Source of the DNA: Cinnamomum chago
Taxonomy: Eukaryota; Streptophyta; Magnoliopsida; Laurales; Lauraceae
DNA length: 64,000 bases
Reading direction: 5' to 3'
Assembly: GCA_038049695.1 (NCBI GenBank)
Contig: CP142452.1
Span: forward strand, 92,201,501 to 92,265,500
The first letter of the stretch is position 1; every line of letters starts with the position of its first letter. The translations under genes and the position numbers were made by a program. Shown piece after piece: positions 36,785 to 48,559 of the stretch. The notes beneath the pieces were generated by a model. It was not told the DNA's origin, searched no databases, and saw only the letters and a list, made by a program, of their open reading frames with translations.

Positions 36785-39700
36785 ATGGTGATCGAGCTTC
36801 AAAATCCGCCTCAAAGTCAAAACGATCCCTTAGCAAACACATTCCTATTGCCTCGAACCCTAGAAGGGTTTTCGGCCGACAATGGCATGGGATTGGAATT
36901 CGCCCATGATTTTCTCAGCTCTAAGGTACTCCGATTTCCTCCTCTCTTAGATCAGTAGAAATATGTGATAAAAATCCATGCTCTCTCTCTCTCTCACTCT
37001 CTTCGCTTTTCCTCCGATTTCAAGGATTCTAGATCTTGCAAAGATGACGATGATGATGATATTGTTGTTGTTACTTTACTACTGTTATCATTTCTTTCTA
37101 TCTGCACAAACTAGGGCTGGAATTGATTTCTAGGTTTTCTGTTGTTAACGTTTAATTGCTATATACTTTGTTTATCTATTGCAGTATTCATCAGTTGATT
37201 TGCATTAAAATGGAAGGTTTTGCTGTATTACCACATCCCAACATGTAAAACAGATGAATGCTATTGTAATATGTAATATTTGCATTCTGTGATGCTATAA
37301 CTATTCCTTTTGGTCTATATGAAAAGAAAAAAAAGGTCATACATTATAATGACACAACAAATGAGAAGTTCCATGTCTGTTGTGAGAATGCAGGCCCTGA
37401 ATGATCCAACTAAGCTTATTGAGCAGGCAACTGCACTTTTAAATGGCATTTCAGAAGGGACAGAGTTTGACTTTGCACAGCATTTGTCAGTTAAAACTGT
37501 CAATAAAGAGGGCATTGCAAATGGTGCAGTGCATCCAGAAAGGAGAAGGCCGGCATTGGGTCGTAAGCGCGCTCGATTTTCTTATAAGCCCAGTCAAAGG
37601 TAAAATGTTGTGACTTCTATATCGTTTCAAAGGAAGTGGTTTTTTTTTTTTTGTTGCTGTTGAAAATGGCACAAAAAAAAAGGGTTTTCAAGATAGCTCT
37701 GCGATATTAACTGTTTTTTTCCCTGGACAGTGAACCTGCTTCACATGTGGATCTGAGTGTGGACATTGATAATCTGCAAGATCCAGATGAATTTTTTGCA
37801 GCTCATGAAAGACGTGAAAGTAATTTTAAGCTGTCTTTTTTTGGGGTTCTTCTTTTCTTGGATCAAAGTGTCTTCTCTCTGATTCTCATTCTTGCTGTTG
37901 GACTACAGATGCTGAAAAAGAATTAAAGAAATCAAGGGGAGACACTTCAGATGATCCAATTCAACATCAGCTTGGCACGTCTGCACGTTGCCGTCGTCCA
38001 GGGATTCGTGGGTATGGTATACATTGTGTATTAAATAAATATCAATTAGTCATTTCTTTCTTTCTTCTTCATGTAATATTTGAAAATAAAATGCAACTAC
38101 TATTCTAAGTATATGAGGTGTAGGAAATAGTCACCATTTTTCACTTCACGGACTTGTTGTCTCCCTATACACTGTTATGATAATAGAATGAGTTTCTTCG
38201 TTTAGAATTGTAAAAACCCAACTTGATCACTTGTCTTTCAGAAAAAAATCACTTATCTTTCAAAAAAACAAAAAATTCAACTTGATAGATAAGGTCTAAT
38301 GGCTATTACAACTTACAAGAATTGAGGGATATGAGAACTGAGAATAGATCAAGATTGCGAGCGTGTGACCTTCGAGACCATATACAGTGAATACTATACT
38401 GGATTGGTCACAGCATAAGAGTTGGGTCAATGATCCATTTTATCTGTTAAATGAATTTTTTATCTGTGCAATGTGGATGGCTCTTTTTTTTTCTCTGCAA
38501 GCAACCATCTTCGAATGACCAAACCAAGGGACAGGAAAACAGGGCTTACCTTTTGATTTTATGCTATGCTATTATCTTATCTGTAATTGATGCTGCTGAT
38601 TTTGTTGCTGTTGTACGTGTGCCTGAATGGTTCACTAATTCTTGAAAATTTGAGTGTCCGATGCTTGTCTCAGTTCTGTTTTGGTATCTGCGACACATGC
38701 ATGACTTTTAAGAATTGACAATTCTTTGTACCTAGTATTTATTGGAATCATTTGTTTTCTCTCCGTTATCAGGAAGACTGTTAGTTATAAGCATCTCTAT
38801 CCAACAATTTCTGGTAAAGAGAACCTTGTATCATCACAAGAAGAAAAATCCATCATGAAAGGTCCTAGATCATCTATTGGAACACTCAATTTGTCATCCT
38901 GTAACATTTCATACCCAGAAGCTGGCGAGCCTGGTGAATCACAGAAAAGGCAAACCTCTGAGGAAGGACATTTGACTGATACTCAAGGAAAAGGTTGACC
39001 ATTTTTGCAAATATACTACTATCTTTCCTTCACCGGCATCTGCAGTTTGTTGCTCATTTTCTGACCCTTAAATTAAATTTACTGGATTCAGGTTCAATAG
39101 CCGAGACAGAGAACAAAGTCACTGAACTTTTGGATGAACTGATGTCAACCTGCAAAGGTCTAGATGAAGGTGAAGTGGTATCTATTTTACAAGAATGCTT
39201 GCAAGTTAAGCCAATCACCCTCGACAAAGTATCCCTCCCTGACTTAGGCAGTGTCCAAAGAACAGAACTTAAGGCATCACAGGAAACATTTTTGAGGCCG
39301 AGAAAACCTTTGTCAGTTTTACAGGGAGCAACAAAGTCAAGAATCAACTTGAAAACACCAGCAGAAGCCAGGCAAAACTCTGAGAGTTTCAGATGTTTAT
39401 CATCTACTTCACCAACCCCACCAAGGAGCCCATTTGCATCGATGTCCATACTGCGAAGGCGCATTTTACAGGAAGATTCAATGAAAGACCTGTTCTCTAT
39501 GTCTCTTGACCCTGATGTTTCATCTACTGAACAACATCGTTCCATTCAAGGCATGGGGAAACAAGCTGGTTGCCCTCCCGCTAGAACCAGTCAGTTTGAT
39601 TCAAAGAGTTTGGATGTCGTAGTTGATTCTGTTCCTCCAAAGATCAATGAAAAGCGTTCCAGTTTGGATGCCAAGTTGCAGTCATCAGTTCTTGCAGTGG

Positions 39701-42700
39701 GTAACACTGTAGTCAGTGATGTTAATTTAGAAAAATTGCCAACAGTAGATTTATCCTGTCCATTTGACAGGCCCACCAATGAAAATGCAAATAGGTCAGA
39801 CAATGATGTTAATATTATGTCAATTGAAGAGGGCAACATTGCAGGATGTTATGTCAGTTCAAGAAAATTGCCGACAGTAGATTCAGCCTGTCCACCTGAC
39901 AGGACCACAGATAAAAGCACAAATAGGTTTGATAATGGTGTTAATATTACATCAATTACAGAGGGTCACATTGTAGGCCGTAATGTCAATGCTGGAAAAC
40001 AGCCACTGGTAGATTCAACAAGTCCGTCCTGCAGGCCTACAGATGAGACCGTAAATAGGTTCGACAATGACATGAATATTACATCAAATGAACTGGTCAA
40101 CAATTCACAAGACAAGGCAAGTGTTTTTGATGTGTCAATGCAGTTTATAATATCACATCATTTGTTGCTATTTGGTACTTAAAAATTCATTTGTGATGTT
40201 TTAATTCTAGTCCCAGGTCAAAGATATGCTGCTCAAAGTATCAGTAAATCCTGAGACAGAGGAATGTCCTGAAGGTCTGATGTCAGAGACAGTGCATTGC
40301 AATGAGAACCAGCTTGGTATGTTACCTGTGTTTATTCAATTGCACTATTTTAGAAAGCTTAAGAAAGTAATCAGTCATTAAAATAGTGTAGGCATGTAAT
40401 TGTTTGATCAATTTTAAGTTCTTACATGCAATATTCTTTGTAACATTACTTTTACAGTGGCATACCTGAAGTTTTTCATGTTTATGAATTTGTTCATGGT
40501 ATAGAAATGTTCCTCATAAAATATTCACAATTTTATTAATCTGTTTCAATAAGGGCAGGATGCCTAAGGGTAGCATTTTTTCCTCCAACATAGCTCAGAA
40601 TTTTGACTCATCCATGTCATTGATAGGACTAAGAACATTAAGAATGGACCCACTTCCACACCCTTTCTATCTTCTCTTTTTCATATGGGGTAAAAATCTG
40701 GTAAACCCCTACTGACTTTATGGTTAAGATGTGGAGCTACTGAAAACATGGCTGCAAATAGGATTGACTGTAAAAGTTAAATTCCAAAGTTGACCCCAAA
40801 TAGATGGGACGAGGCTTCAGTGATGAAGCTGACATATATGCATATATATGCCCATCGTTTGACATAAACAACAACCCCGCCCCCCCAACACAAAAAAAAA
40901 GAAAGAAAAAAAAGAAGCAAAGAGCTTTACATGCATTGGTGAATGAGCTTTATATGCGTTGGTGAATTAGCATTCACTTGCACTAACCACACTTCCTTGT
41001 GAATTATCATTCGCCTAAATTTGATGCGCATCCCAGTTAAATAGGCCTTTGGACATTTTAAACTCCTACCCCTCCATGATTTTTATGCTTCTAGGTCGGC
41101 CCCACATATTTAATGTGCCTAGAAATGACTTATATGCGTGTGGATAGGATCCCTTGTGCACTGTAGGCATCTTAGGTCTGAACTTGGCTGTGGGATCCAC
41201 ATGGATGCATGACAGTCATGGAGGGCTGGAAAGATCTGATTGACGCCTTGGGTTGTACTGAAAGTCAGCTATCATATATTCCTGATCTTATGATAAATGA
41301 CCGGTGGGGGTGGGGTGGGTGGGGGGGGGCTTGGGTTTGGGAAGTACTGAGTGTGACACCCTGGATTGTACTAAAAGTCAACCCTATCATATCATCCTAA
41401 CCCCCTGATGTTTGGCCCTCAAATTTGAATGATTTAATCACAGGCATTGATGTTTTGGGTTTTTCAGTTCAGTGGTAAGTGACAGTGTGATGAGTGTCAA
41501 GTTGTTTGAGTGCCAATTCACAGGGGGGGGGGGGGGGTGGTACTGAGTGTGAGGAGGTTGATGAATCATGTGTGGGCCCAGTGGAAAGACAACGGAAGCT
41601 TCACTCCTAATTTAGGTAGTGTAGAGAAAATGGAAACTTTGCATTTAAGTTGGGTGCAAGTTATACGCAATGGATCACGTACCTCTCTCCCTCTCATATA
41701 TCAGTATGATCAGATAATCGTAACCATGAATTTAACTGTCCCCAGTTCAATGTTTTTGTAACTATTTTGTAATAAATAATAAATTTTCAGATTGTACTAG
41801 TATCTTGTCCACTTTTGATCCCTGTAAAATCTTCCAATCCCACTAGTGTTTGCAAGTTTTGTGGATAGTTCATAGCTGAGTGTTCTTCACAAATACACAT
41901 ATAGATTCTTTATGTTGAGGCATTCTGCTTCCTGTGTTTGCTATAGCTATAGTGGTTTGGTTTTCTGCTTATTCCTTGAATTTTGACATCTTAATTTTTT
42001 TTCTCTTTATTTAACCAAAATTTAACTCCAACTACAGGTGCCCACCTTCCAATGGATGAACAGCAGTTTGAAGACCCTGGCATCTCAAAAGAAAAGCAAA
42101 CTAAGGTTGACTGAGTTTTCCACGTAGATTCTTGTCTTAAATTTTTTTTTTTTCCAAAATGTGATTTGCATTTTTCTCAGCCTCGTTCATATATTTGCAT
42201 GAGGCGTGGTTGATATTTGTTAATGAAATTGATTTGCATTTATTATATAACTATACATGCAAATATCTTAGACGAACCAATAGTTTTTTGTGGTTATTTT
42301 TGCTTCATGTATTGTTTGTGATGAGCACTTTCTACTTCAAATCTCATTTTAGTTAATGGGTATTCATTGAAATTGAGATTTGGGGTGGCATAAATGGTAT
42401 TCGTGAGCTACCTTTTGCCATGAAAACATCTAAATATAGCCACTGGCAATATTTCTCTCACATGTTGTATCAGAAATGAATCTCCTCTCTGATAATGGGT
42501 AACTGAGGGTGTACTGTTTTAGTAGTGAGGATACTGTAAAATCTATGAATTAATAGAGTAGTGAGTGATTACGAGAAATATCACATTTTCAGATGGCTCG
42601 TACAAAGCAGACGGCTCATAAATCCACTGGAGGAAAGGCTCCTCGGAAGCTGCTTGCAACTAAGGTTTCTTCTTCTTGACAAAGACTTTATATAATCTTT

Positions 42701-45700
42701 CAAGTTGTTCCCCTAAACCATTTATCATAATTTTTAGTTTTTGCAATTTATTTTTTCTATGTTTGACAATAACTTGGAGAGGGCAATGGGTTTTAAGGAA
42801 TGACAGAATGTGTAAGGTATTTGAATTGATGTGGGTTTCTATATGAAGTTAGCCTCCTAAATCCAAGTAGTGTATTTGTTTTTTCTTTCTTCACTTTACA
42901 AAATTATTGCACTTATGTACCCACACATACTAAGTAATGTCCCAGAGCAACTGAGCAATAGCCATGAACATCAGTTTGAATTTTTGTTCTTATATTTTAT
43001 GTGTTGGATCTTTTACTGCTGGCATTAGACCATCTGTCAGGGCCTTTGCTTCTGTTTCTCTTTTTCACTGCTTATTTAGAGCATTTGTTAGGGCCTTTTT
43101 TTTTTCAATTCCTTTTATTTTGAGCATTTATCTGGACCTTTACTTCTTTTTCTTTTCATTATGGATAAGATGATTTTTTTTTCCTTTGATTGGTTATAAA
43201 TTGGAGTGGTGGTGAACAGGGGATATGGAGGATGAATCTGTAAGGTTATATGCATTGACATGGGTTTTTACCATCCCCTAAAAGTTCATATAGTCTGAAT
43301 TTGATTCTTACGATCTGTTGGTGTTGGTGTTGGAGCGTCTGTCAGGGTCTTTGATTCTATTTCTCTTCATCCATCACTGCTTCATCTAAAGAAGAATGCT
43401 GTCACACAGAAAACTTTGAATCCTTATTTAGACCCATTCCTCCTCAAAATTCTCGTCTTCACTAGATCAGATAAAAGATATTTCACTTCGTTGGTCCTTA
43501 ATTTATCTTTGTCTATTGTGCATGGACTGGGATTTCCCATTTCTGGCATCAAGATTTTGCTTCAGAATACCTGCCTCTTGCAATCAATTCATCTTTGATC
43601 CGTGCCCTTCAGTCTATAAAAAGTCTACTACCTACTGCCTTTGGATTTCTTAATTATTGCCTAATTAAAACAGCTGGGCTTGATTACGGCATTCTTCAGC
43701 TTGTCATCCAATCCTAGCGTTTAGAGATCCCAATGTTTCTTTCTTTTCAAGCCCCCACATAAGTGAAGAAGGAAGCACAATTGGAATCTCCCTACTTTAT
43801 AGGCTCTTCATACGTATACGCATCATGTGCATAAGTAATCTATTTGTTTCTTTAAAAGGGCAAACTTCAGATCTTCTCCAAAGAGATTAAAAAGTGATTT
43901 CAATACTGTTGCTAGCATTTTTTAGGTGCAGTTGATCCATTGTTTGTTCAAAATCCAACACATATAACATATACTTTCTATGTGACTTATTGAAATTATC
44001 AAATCAATGTTTTTTTATTAATTTATTTTAATAAAATTCATCCACAAGAATTTGCAATGCTGCTAATAAAATTCGTCATTGTGACTTTAGGGTGCTTACT
44101 GTAATAACGCTTAGTTGTCATGCAACTGCAATCGCCCCATACCTTGTTCGTCTATTATTTATCTTTTGTTTCTTCATTCATATACTCTGGCTTTGTTAAG
44201 TGTAGCCACACACTCATACTCACCCAGGCATTTGTGACTGATATATCCAAGCTGCAATTCATTCTAAGCTACTGGCTAAATATCCTATCTGAAAATCAGG
44301 CTTGCCACCCATCAAGTTCCCTTATATGTTTGTCTAAATTTTTCCATTGTCCCATTGTCATTGTCATCATTATAGCCCCGTCCCATCAGTATGGGGGGTG
44401 CTTAAAGAGTTTTACAAGTGGATTATAGAACAAGCTATGTTGTGGATATCCTTACTTTATAGGGAAGGTGCATGGAAGTAAGCCTCTCTGTGTGTGTGAT
44501 GGAAACAAGAAAAAGGAAGTGTCAAGGAGCGACCCTAAAAGCACATCATGATATGGGGTTTGTTAGCTAGATCATGATATGGAACCTTACTTCACAATTC
44601 TCTATTTTTTATCTCATTGCTACCATCGTGCACGTCCGTACACAGAAGTCAGAACCAATTTTGTTTTGTATGCCTTAGTTTCTTTTTAAAAAATGAATTA
44701 CCTTATACAACAAATTTGACGCAGTCCCACATAACAGTAACTATAAAAGTAATAGATATCACATACATATGGATACCGATAAAATTAATAAAATATAAAT
44801 ATAGAAATAATATAGTAAAAAATATGTTTAAGATATTGGGATTTTTATTTTAAATCAACCCACACATATAATTTCTTTGCTCATGTTCCATACGCTCTAT
44901 GTTGGGAATCACGCTTAACAAATCCTGGCCATTTGCACTAACCTGTCCCACATGAGTTGACACTCTTCCTACTTTGAGACCGACCTGACCATTAGCCACT
45001 ATTGGATTTAATCACAAAAATAAATGCACTCAGAAAACCATCATACTTTGAGGTGCCTAAATTAATTTTTAGGATTATTCAATAAGCATTATATTTGTCC
45101 TATCCCTTATTCCCAATGTCTCCTTCAGATGCAACCTGCCTCTGTGAGTGAATTGGATGTATCCAAATTGCGCTCACGTTGGAGTGAAAACACTTATTAA
45201 AAAGTGCACGTGGGTTGAGTCACTCACAATAATTGTAAATAAAATATCATTTTGAAGTTAATGAATTCTATATTTTTTTATTAGTGCCCGGGCTTAGCAT
45301 AGTTGTGTTTTGCTAGTGTAGAATGATGGATAATATGGATATTTGTTATTTTTATTGATTGGTGGGCCTGCCTATCTCAAGCTACAATTTCCTTTTTCTA
45401 TGACTGGCGCAGTTGAGAGTTTCTAAATATTTTGGAATTTTCTTGCAGAAAAAGTGAAACTTTTCGGGCTCAAGTATCTGACATGGAGATTTATCGTTGT
45501 TTTTCTTGCTGTGTTTTCCTTTTTTGGCTTTCCGTTTGGTCTTTGATTTGAACTTTTATGGCTAATTGCCCTTGGTGACACTTAAAAAAAAAAACCGTGA
45601 CACTTTTTAAAAGAAAAAAAATCTTAGTTGGCTATAACAGTATTTGTAATTTTCTTATCATAATATTTTTTTAGCACAAATCTCAAATGAACTGCTCTCC

Positions 45701-46347
45701 TGTAGAAATGTTTGGCTTGCTTGTATTGAAGCAATTAGTTTGCTGTCAAACAGGAACATCAGGCACCTTGTACAACATCATTGAATGAACAAGCAAAAAG
45801 AGAGGCACCTCAACAGAAACGAAGCAAAAAAGATGCACCTCCACGTAAGCGGGGCAAAAGAGAATCCAGTTTGATGAGGAAAAGTCTTGCAGGTTGCAAT
45901 TCATTGCCATCATTGCTAGATTTGAGCTTTTTACATGAGTTTTGATTTCTGAACGATGATATTTTTTACAAACACCTGTCTTGAAAATATTTGTGATCTT
46001 ATTTTAGTATGGTTTAATGTTGTGTATCTTCAGGAGCTGGTACTACTGTGGAATCTGGGGTAAGGAGAAGCACTAGAATCAAGTCAAGGCCTTTAGAGTA
46101 TTGGAGAGGCGAGCGGTTTTTATATGCACGCATACATAACAGTGAGTATTTCTTCATACACGCATGCATGTGTCTTTACTTTTATGTACACGTGCATGTC
46201 TATGTATGCGTATTTGGGCATGTTAGTATTTATTCATTTGTGTGAGCATGTGTGTGCATTCAGGTATTTCTTTGTGTGAGTATTTGTTCGTGTGTATATG
46301 AGAGAGAGAGAGACAGGTATTTCTTTGTGTGAGTATTTGTTCGTGTG

Positions 46348-46423
<76 letters not shown>

Positions 46424-47001
46424 TGTGTGTGCATCCATTCGAGTGTGTTAGCATTTTATCTCAACCAGGGTTCTCATATGTTTGGTGAATGATTACTGTT
46501 ATGTATTGAACATCCTCAAGGCTTTTATCCAATTCAATTATTTGCTTGAACTAAATAGATGGTGGAATTGCTGGGCTGCTTTATTAACATGAACCCTCCT
46601 ACAGTTGAAATGAAAGGAAGATGGCATCTTTTAAATGGTGACATTTGTCTTTTGAGAAACTGATCTTGAAATTTCTTTCAATAGATTATAGATCTCTTAC
46701 TTTGCCATTTCAGCAGTGGTTCCTTTTCATCTCTTTCTAGGAAGTGAAGGCTGTACTTGTTGAACAAAAGAAGATTTATAATTGAATTTTTGTTTTCTGT
46801 TAGTTTTGATTCTGTTATGGGAATGCAGAACAGGAAATTTGATTTGACTTGGTTTCTTTTCTCCTGGCAGGTTTGCCAACGGTAATTGGAATGAAGTATT
46901 CATCTCCAGTTGGTAAAGGGGGCAAAGAACTCGAGCTCAAGGTGAAGTCTTATGTCTCAGACGAATTTGCAGAGCTAGTTGAGATTGCAGCTCTACATTG
47001 A
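36785..47001 (+). CDS. CENPC: CENP-C, centromere protein C (inner kinetochore)
   Basis: DNA/nucleosome-binding kinetochore protein that anchors CENH3 chromatin to the outer kinetochore. Exons, all phase-consistent: 36785-36925, 37394-37599, 37731-37819, 37909-38011, 38773-38993, 39092-40116, 40211-40316, 42038-42105, 45754-45892, 46034-46141, 46871-47001. They sum to 778 residues, against about 700 in Arabidopsis. Plant hallmarks: an N-terminal DPLA...PRTL start, the [13 protein letters not shown] segment, [11 protein letters not shown], and the CENP-C motif [14 protein letters not shown] (about residues 710-723) near the C-terminus. Residues 464-595 form three 44-residue repeats. Intron 6 uses a GC donor (AAG/GCAAGT). 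An out-of-frame ATG at 36778 overlaps the start. A 72-nt histone-H3-like block in intron 8 could add 24 residues after residue 653. The first intron and N-terminal borders are the least certain. Confidence 0.93.
39721..40116 (+). repeat. Three in-frame 132-bp repeats in CENP-C exon 6
   Basis: Units 39721-39852, 39853-39984 and 39985-40116 each encode 44 residues with the pattern KLPTVDxxCP, then DRPT, then NRFDNDVNI and an EG(N/H)I segment. The third unit is the most diverged in its last ten residues. The array ends exactly at the exon border. The repeats have no known function that I recognise. Confidence 0.9.
40317..42037 (+). other. CENP-C intron 7 with G-rich tracts
   Basis: This 1.7-kb intron holds an RTE LINE end (about 40770-40835) and A-rich runs near 40895. 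It also has two strongly G-rich stretches on the coding strand, about 41300-41345 and 41521-41540. Each is followed by GTACTGAGTGTGA, so they are diverged copies of one repeat. A TTGTACTRAAAGTCA block also occurs twice, near 41253 and 41366. Confidence 0.65.
40770..40835 (+). mobile_element. RTE-type LINE 3' end remnant
   Basis: The segment GTTGACCCCAAATAGATGGGACGAGGC followed by a GATGAAG-type end resembles the last codons and 3' end of plant RTE LINEs (compare 47660 and 61545). It is very short. Confidence 0.35.
42106..45753 (+). other. CENP-C intron 8 containing the H3-tail block
   Basis: If the H3-like block at 42593-42664 is an exon, this region splits into introns of 487 and 3,089 bp. 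Diverged tandem repeats with GTCAGGG(C/T)CTTTG and TTTCTCTT...CACTGCTT occur near 43035 and 43345. A Helitron-like 3' end candidate ends at 45316. No other H3 exon was seen in it. Confidence 0.7.
42593..42664 (+). other. Histone H3 N-terminal tail block, exon-like, within CENP-C
   Basis: Seventy-two bases encode Met plus H3 residues 1-23, starting [10 protein letters not shown] and ending [10 protein letters not shown]. The changes from canonical H3 are R8H and Q19L. K4, K9, S10, K14, K18 and K23 are kept. It follows TTTTCAG and is followed by GTTTCT, so both borders look like splice sites. Plant H3.3 genes, as I remember, have an intron around this codon. It begins and ends in phase 0, and CENP-C exon 8 ends and exon 9 starts in phase 0, so inclusion keeps CENP-C in frame. 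Read through the donor, the frame stops after four more codons (ORF 42593-42679). Alternatives: an exonised capture, an alternative cassette, or an unspliced pseudogene fragment. Confidence 0.85.
46142..46870 (+). other. CENP-C intron 10 with microsatellite
   Basis: A 53-bp unit (AGGTATTTC...GAGAC) is duplicated at 46262-46314 and from 46315. The second copy runs into a long (GA)n tract, 46352-46421. GTGT-rich text precedes it. Otherwise ordinary intron sequence. Confidence 0.85.
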
Positions 47002-47514
47002 CATAAAAGACATGAAAACTTGAGATGTTTCTCTGTACTAAATGTTGTTCAGAATGAAATGCGAGACTTCCTGTTCCAGTTTTCTTTTGTAAAATGTACA
47101 ACCAATTCATCATGCTTCATCACCTCCAATATATGTTCTTTTTACAGATTGTTTTACTATCATAAATTCGAGACGTCTTATTTTCTCAATTTAATTAAGG
47201 GTTTGCCCCTTCCCCTTCTCCCAGGCTTTTTGTTCCGACTTCTATATTTGATCAAGTTTTATTATTAAGATGAGTTGCTAGTACATGCTTCTTGGTAGGG
47301 AAAAGAAAAAAGGATATGAAAGTGTCATAGAAGGATGGTGCAAATGATCTATAGGTTTTTTTTTTTTTCCGAGTCAAAGCATTCTGAGGTTTGTATTAAT
47401 TAAGTTGCTAATCAATAGACCCAAAATGTTTAGGATTTAAAAGGTGTGGCAAACTAATAAACTAATTACTTAATAACCACCCCACCCCCCCCCAACCCCC
47501 ACAAAAAAAAAAAA

Positions 47515-47680
47515 AAAAAAAAGAGGACGTGGATGAAAGGAATAATAATATATCTAAAAAAGTGCAACATCTCCGGGGATTTAACTCAAGACGGATTGGA
47601 ATGTAGAAATAAAATTCATGTAGCTGACCTGATGTAGTTAGAACGAGGCTTTCATGGTGGTGGTGCTGATGAAATAGGCC
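47515..47680 (+). mobile_element. RTE-type LINE 3' end
   Basis: Plus-strand text matches the terminal region seen at 61430-61580: GAGGACGTGGATGAA at its start and AATTCATGTAGCTGACC, then GAACGAGGCTTTCATG, then a TGGTGGTGCTGATGA-type end. Diverged and noncoding. Confidence 0.5.
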
Positions 47681-47727
47681 CTTAGGGCACGTTTGTTTCA
47701 TGTAATTGAATTTTATGGTATTCTAAG

Positions 47728-48253
47728 CAAGGTTGGAAAACTCATGACTCGGACTCGACTTGTCCAATGTGCAAAAAATTGATTCGAATAGAGTCAACGT
47801 GAGACTTGGGATAGTCATGTTTTTTAAAAATAATCTCAAAAATATTTTAAAATGAACCCATTACTTATAAGATATAAAAATGCATTTATTTACAAGCATT
47901 CATAATAACCAATTCATTTTAATAAATTTATATGTGCAAGAAAAGTACTACAATAAAAAAGATAAAAGAAAAATATTTCATATTACATAATTTGTTAGTC
48001 TAAATATCTCATGTAAAAGATTAAATATAAGTTTTAGATTACATTTTGGTCATCATTTTTAAATTACTAAGAACTCCAAACCTCATGCTTAATTACTTAT
48101 AAACAAAAAATTTTTGTTTAAATTTAGATCTCCGTATTAAATAGTTTATAATATCAACAATTCATTAAATTGAGAGGACTCGGCCGGGTCTCCTCTATTT
48201 TTTACTCAGTCCTTTGTCAAAATGAGATAATTCGGGAGAGTTTTTCAAACATG
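47728..48253. mobile_element. hAT-type MITE, copy B, with 8-bp TSD
   Basis: The left end is CAAGGTTGGAAAACTC, as in copy A (13935). The right end is the diverged inverted form (GAGTTTTTCAAACATG). The exact 8-bp duplication ATTCTAAG lies at 47720-47727 and 48254-48261. It is 526 bp long, against 354 in copy A. It has an AT-rich interior and no ORF of note. Confidence 0.85.
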
Positions 48254-48559
48254 ATTCTAAGAGTTTTATTTATAGAAGTGGTTAAATTTGAAGAAACGAA
48301 GGTAATGTCCAAAAACGGCCATCAAACAACCTATCCTTTGATGAAAAATGAATAAGAGAACATGGGGAATGAATACCCTAGTCATCATCTACATGGAGGC
48401 CATTTGACTATGAAAAGAAACGGGGTCTTAGAATTATTTTTAACTATACATTGCAGCTAGAATTGATTGGTTTTTTAACCAGATAAACTTTTGACAGGTT
48501 ATCTGTTGAAATCATCATTTTGATAATTTTTAATCCTTCCCAAGCCTGGATAAAAAAGG

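Noticed and set aside
42593..45753. A complete histone H3 gene nested in CENP-C intron 8
   Set aside because: Only Met plus residues 1-23 are encoded. No sequence for the rest of H3 (the AARKSAPTTGG region or the histone fold) was seen in the following 3 kb on either strand.
46223..46454. Serine/leucine repeat ORFs on the minus strand
   Set aside because: They are translations of the (GA)n tract in CENP-C intron 10.
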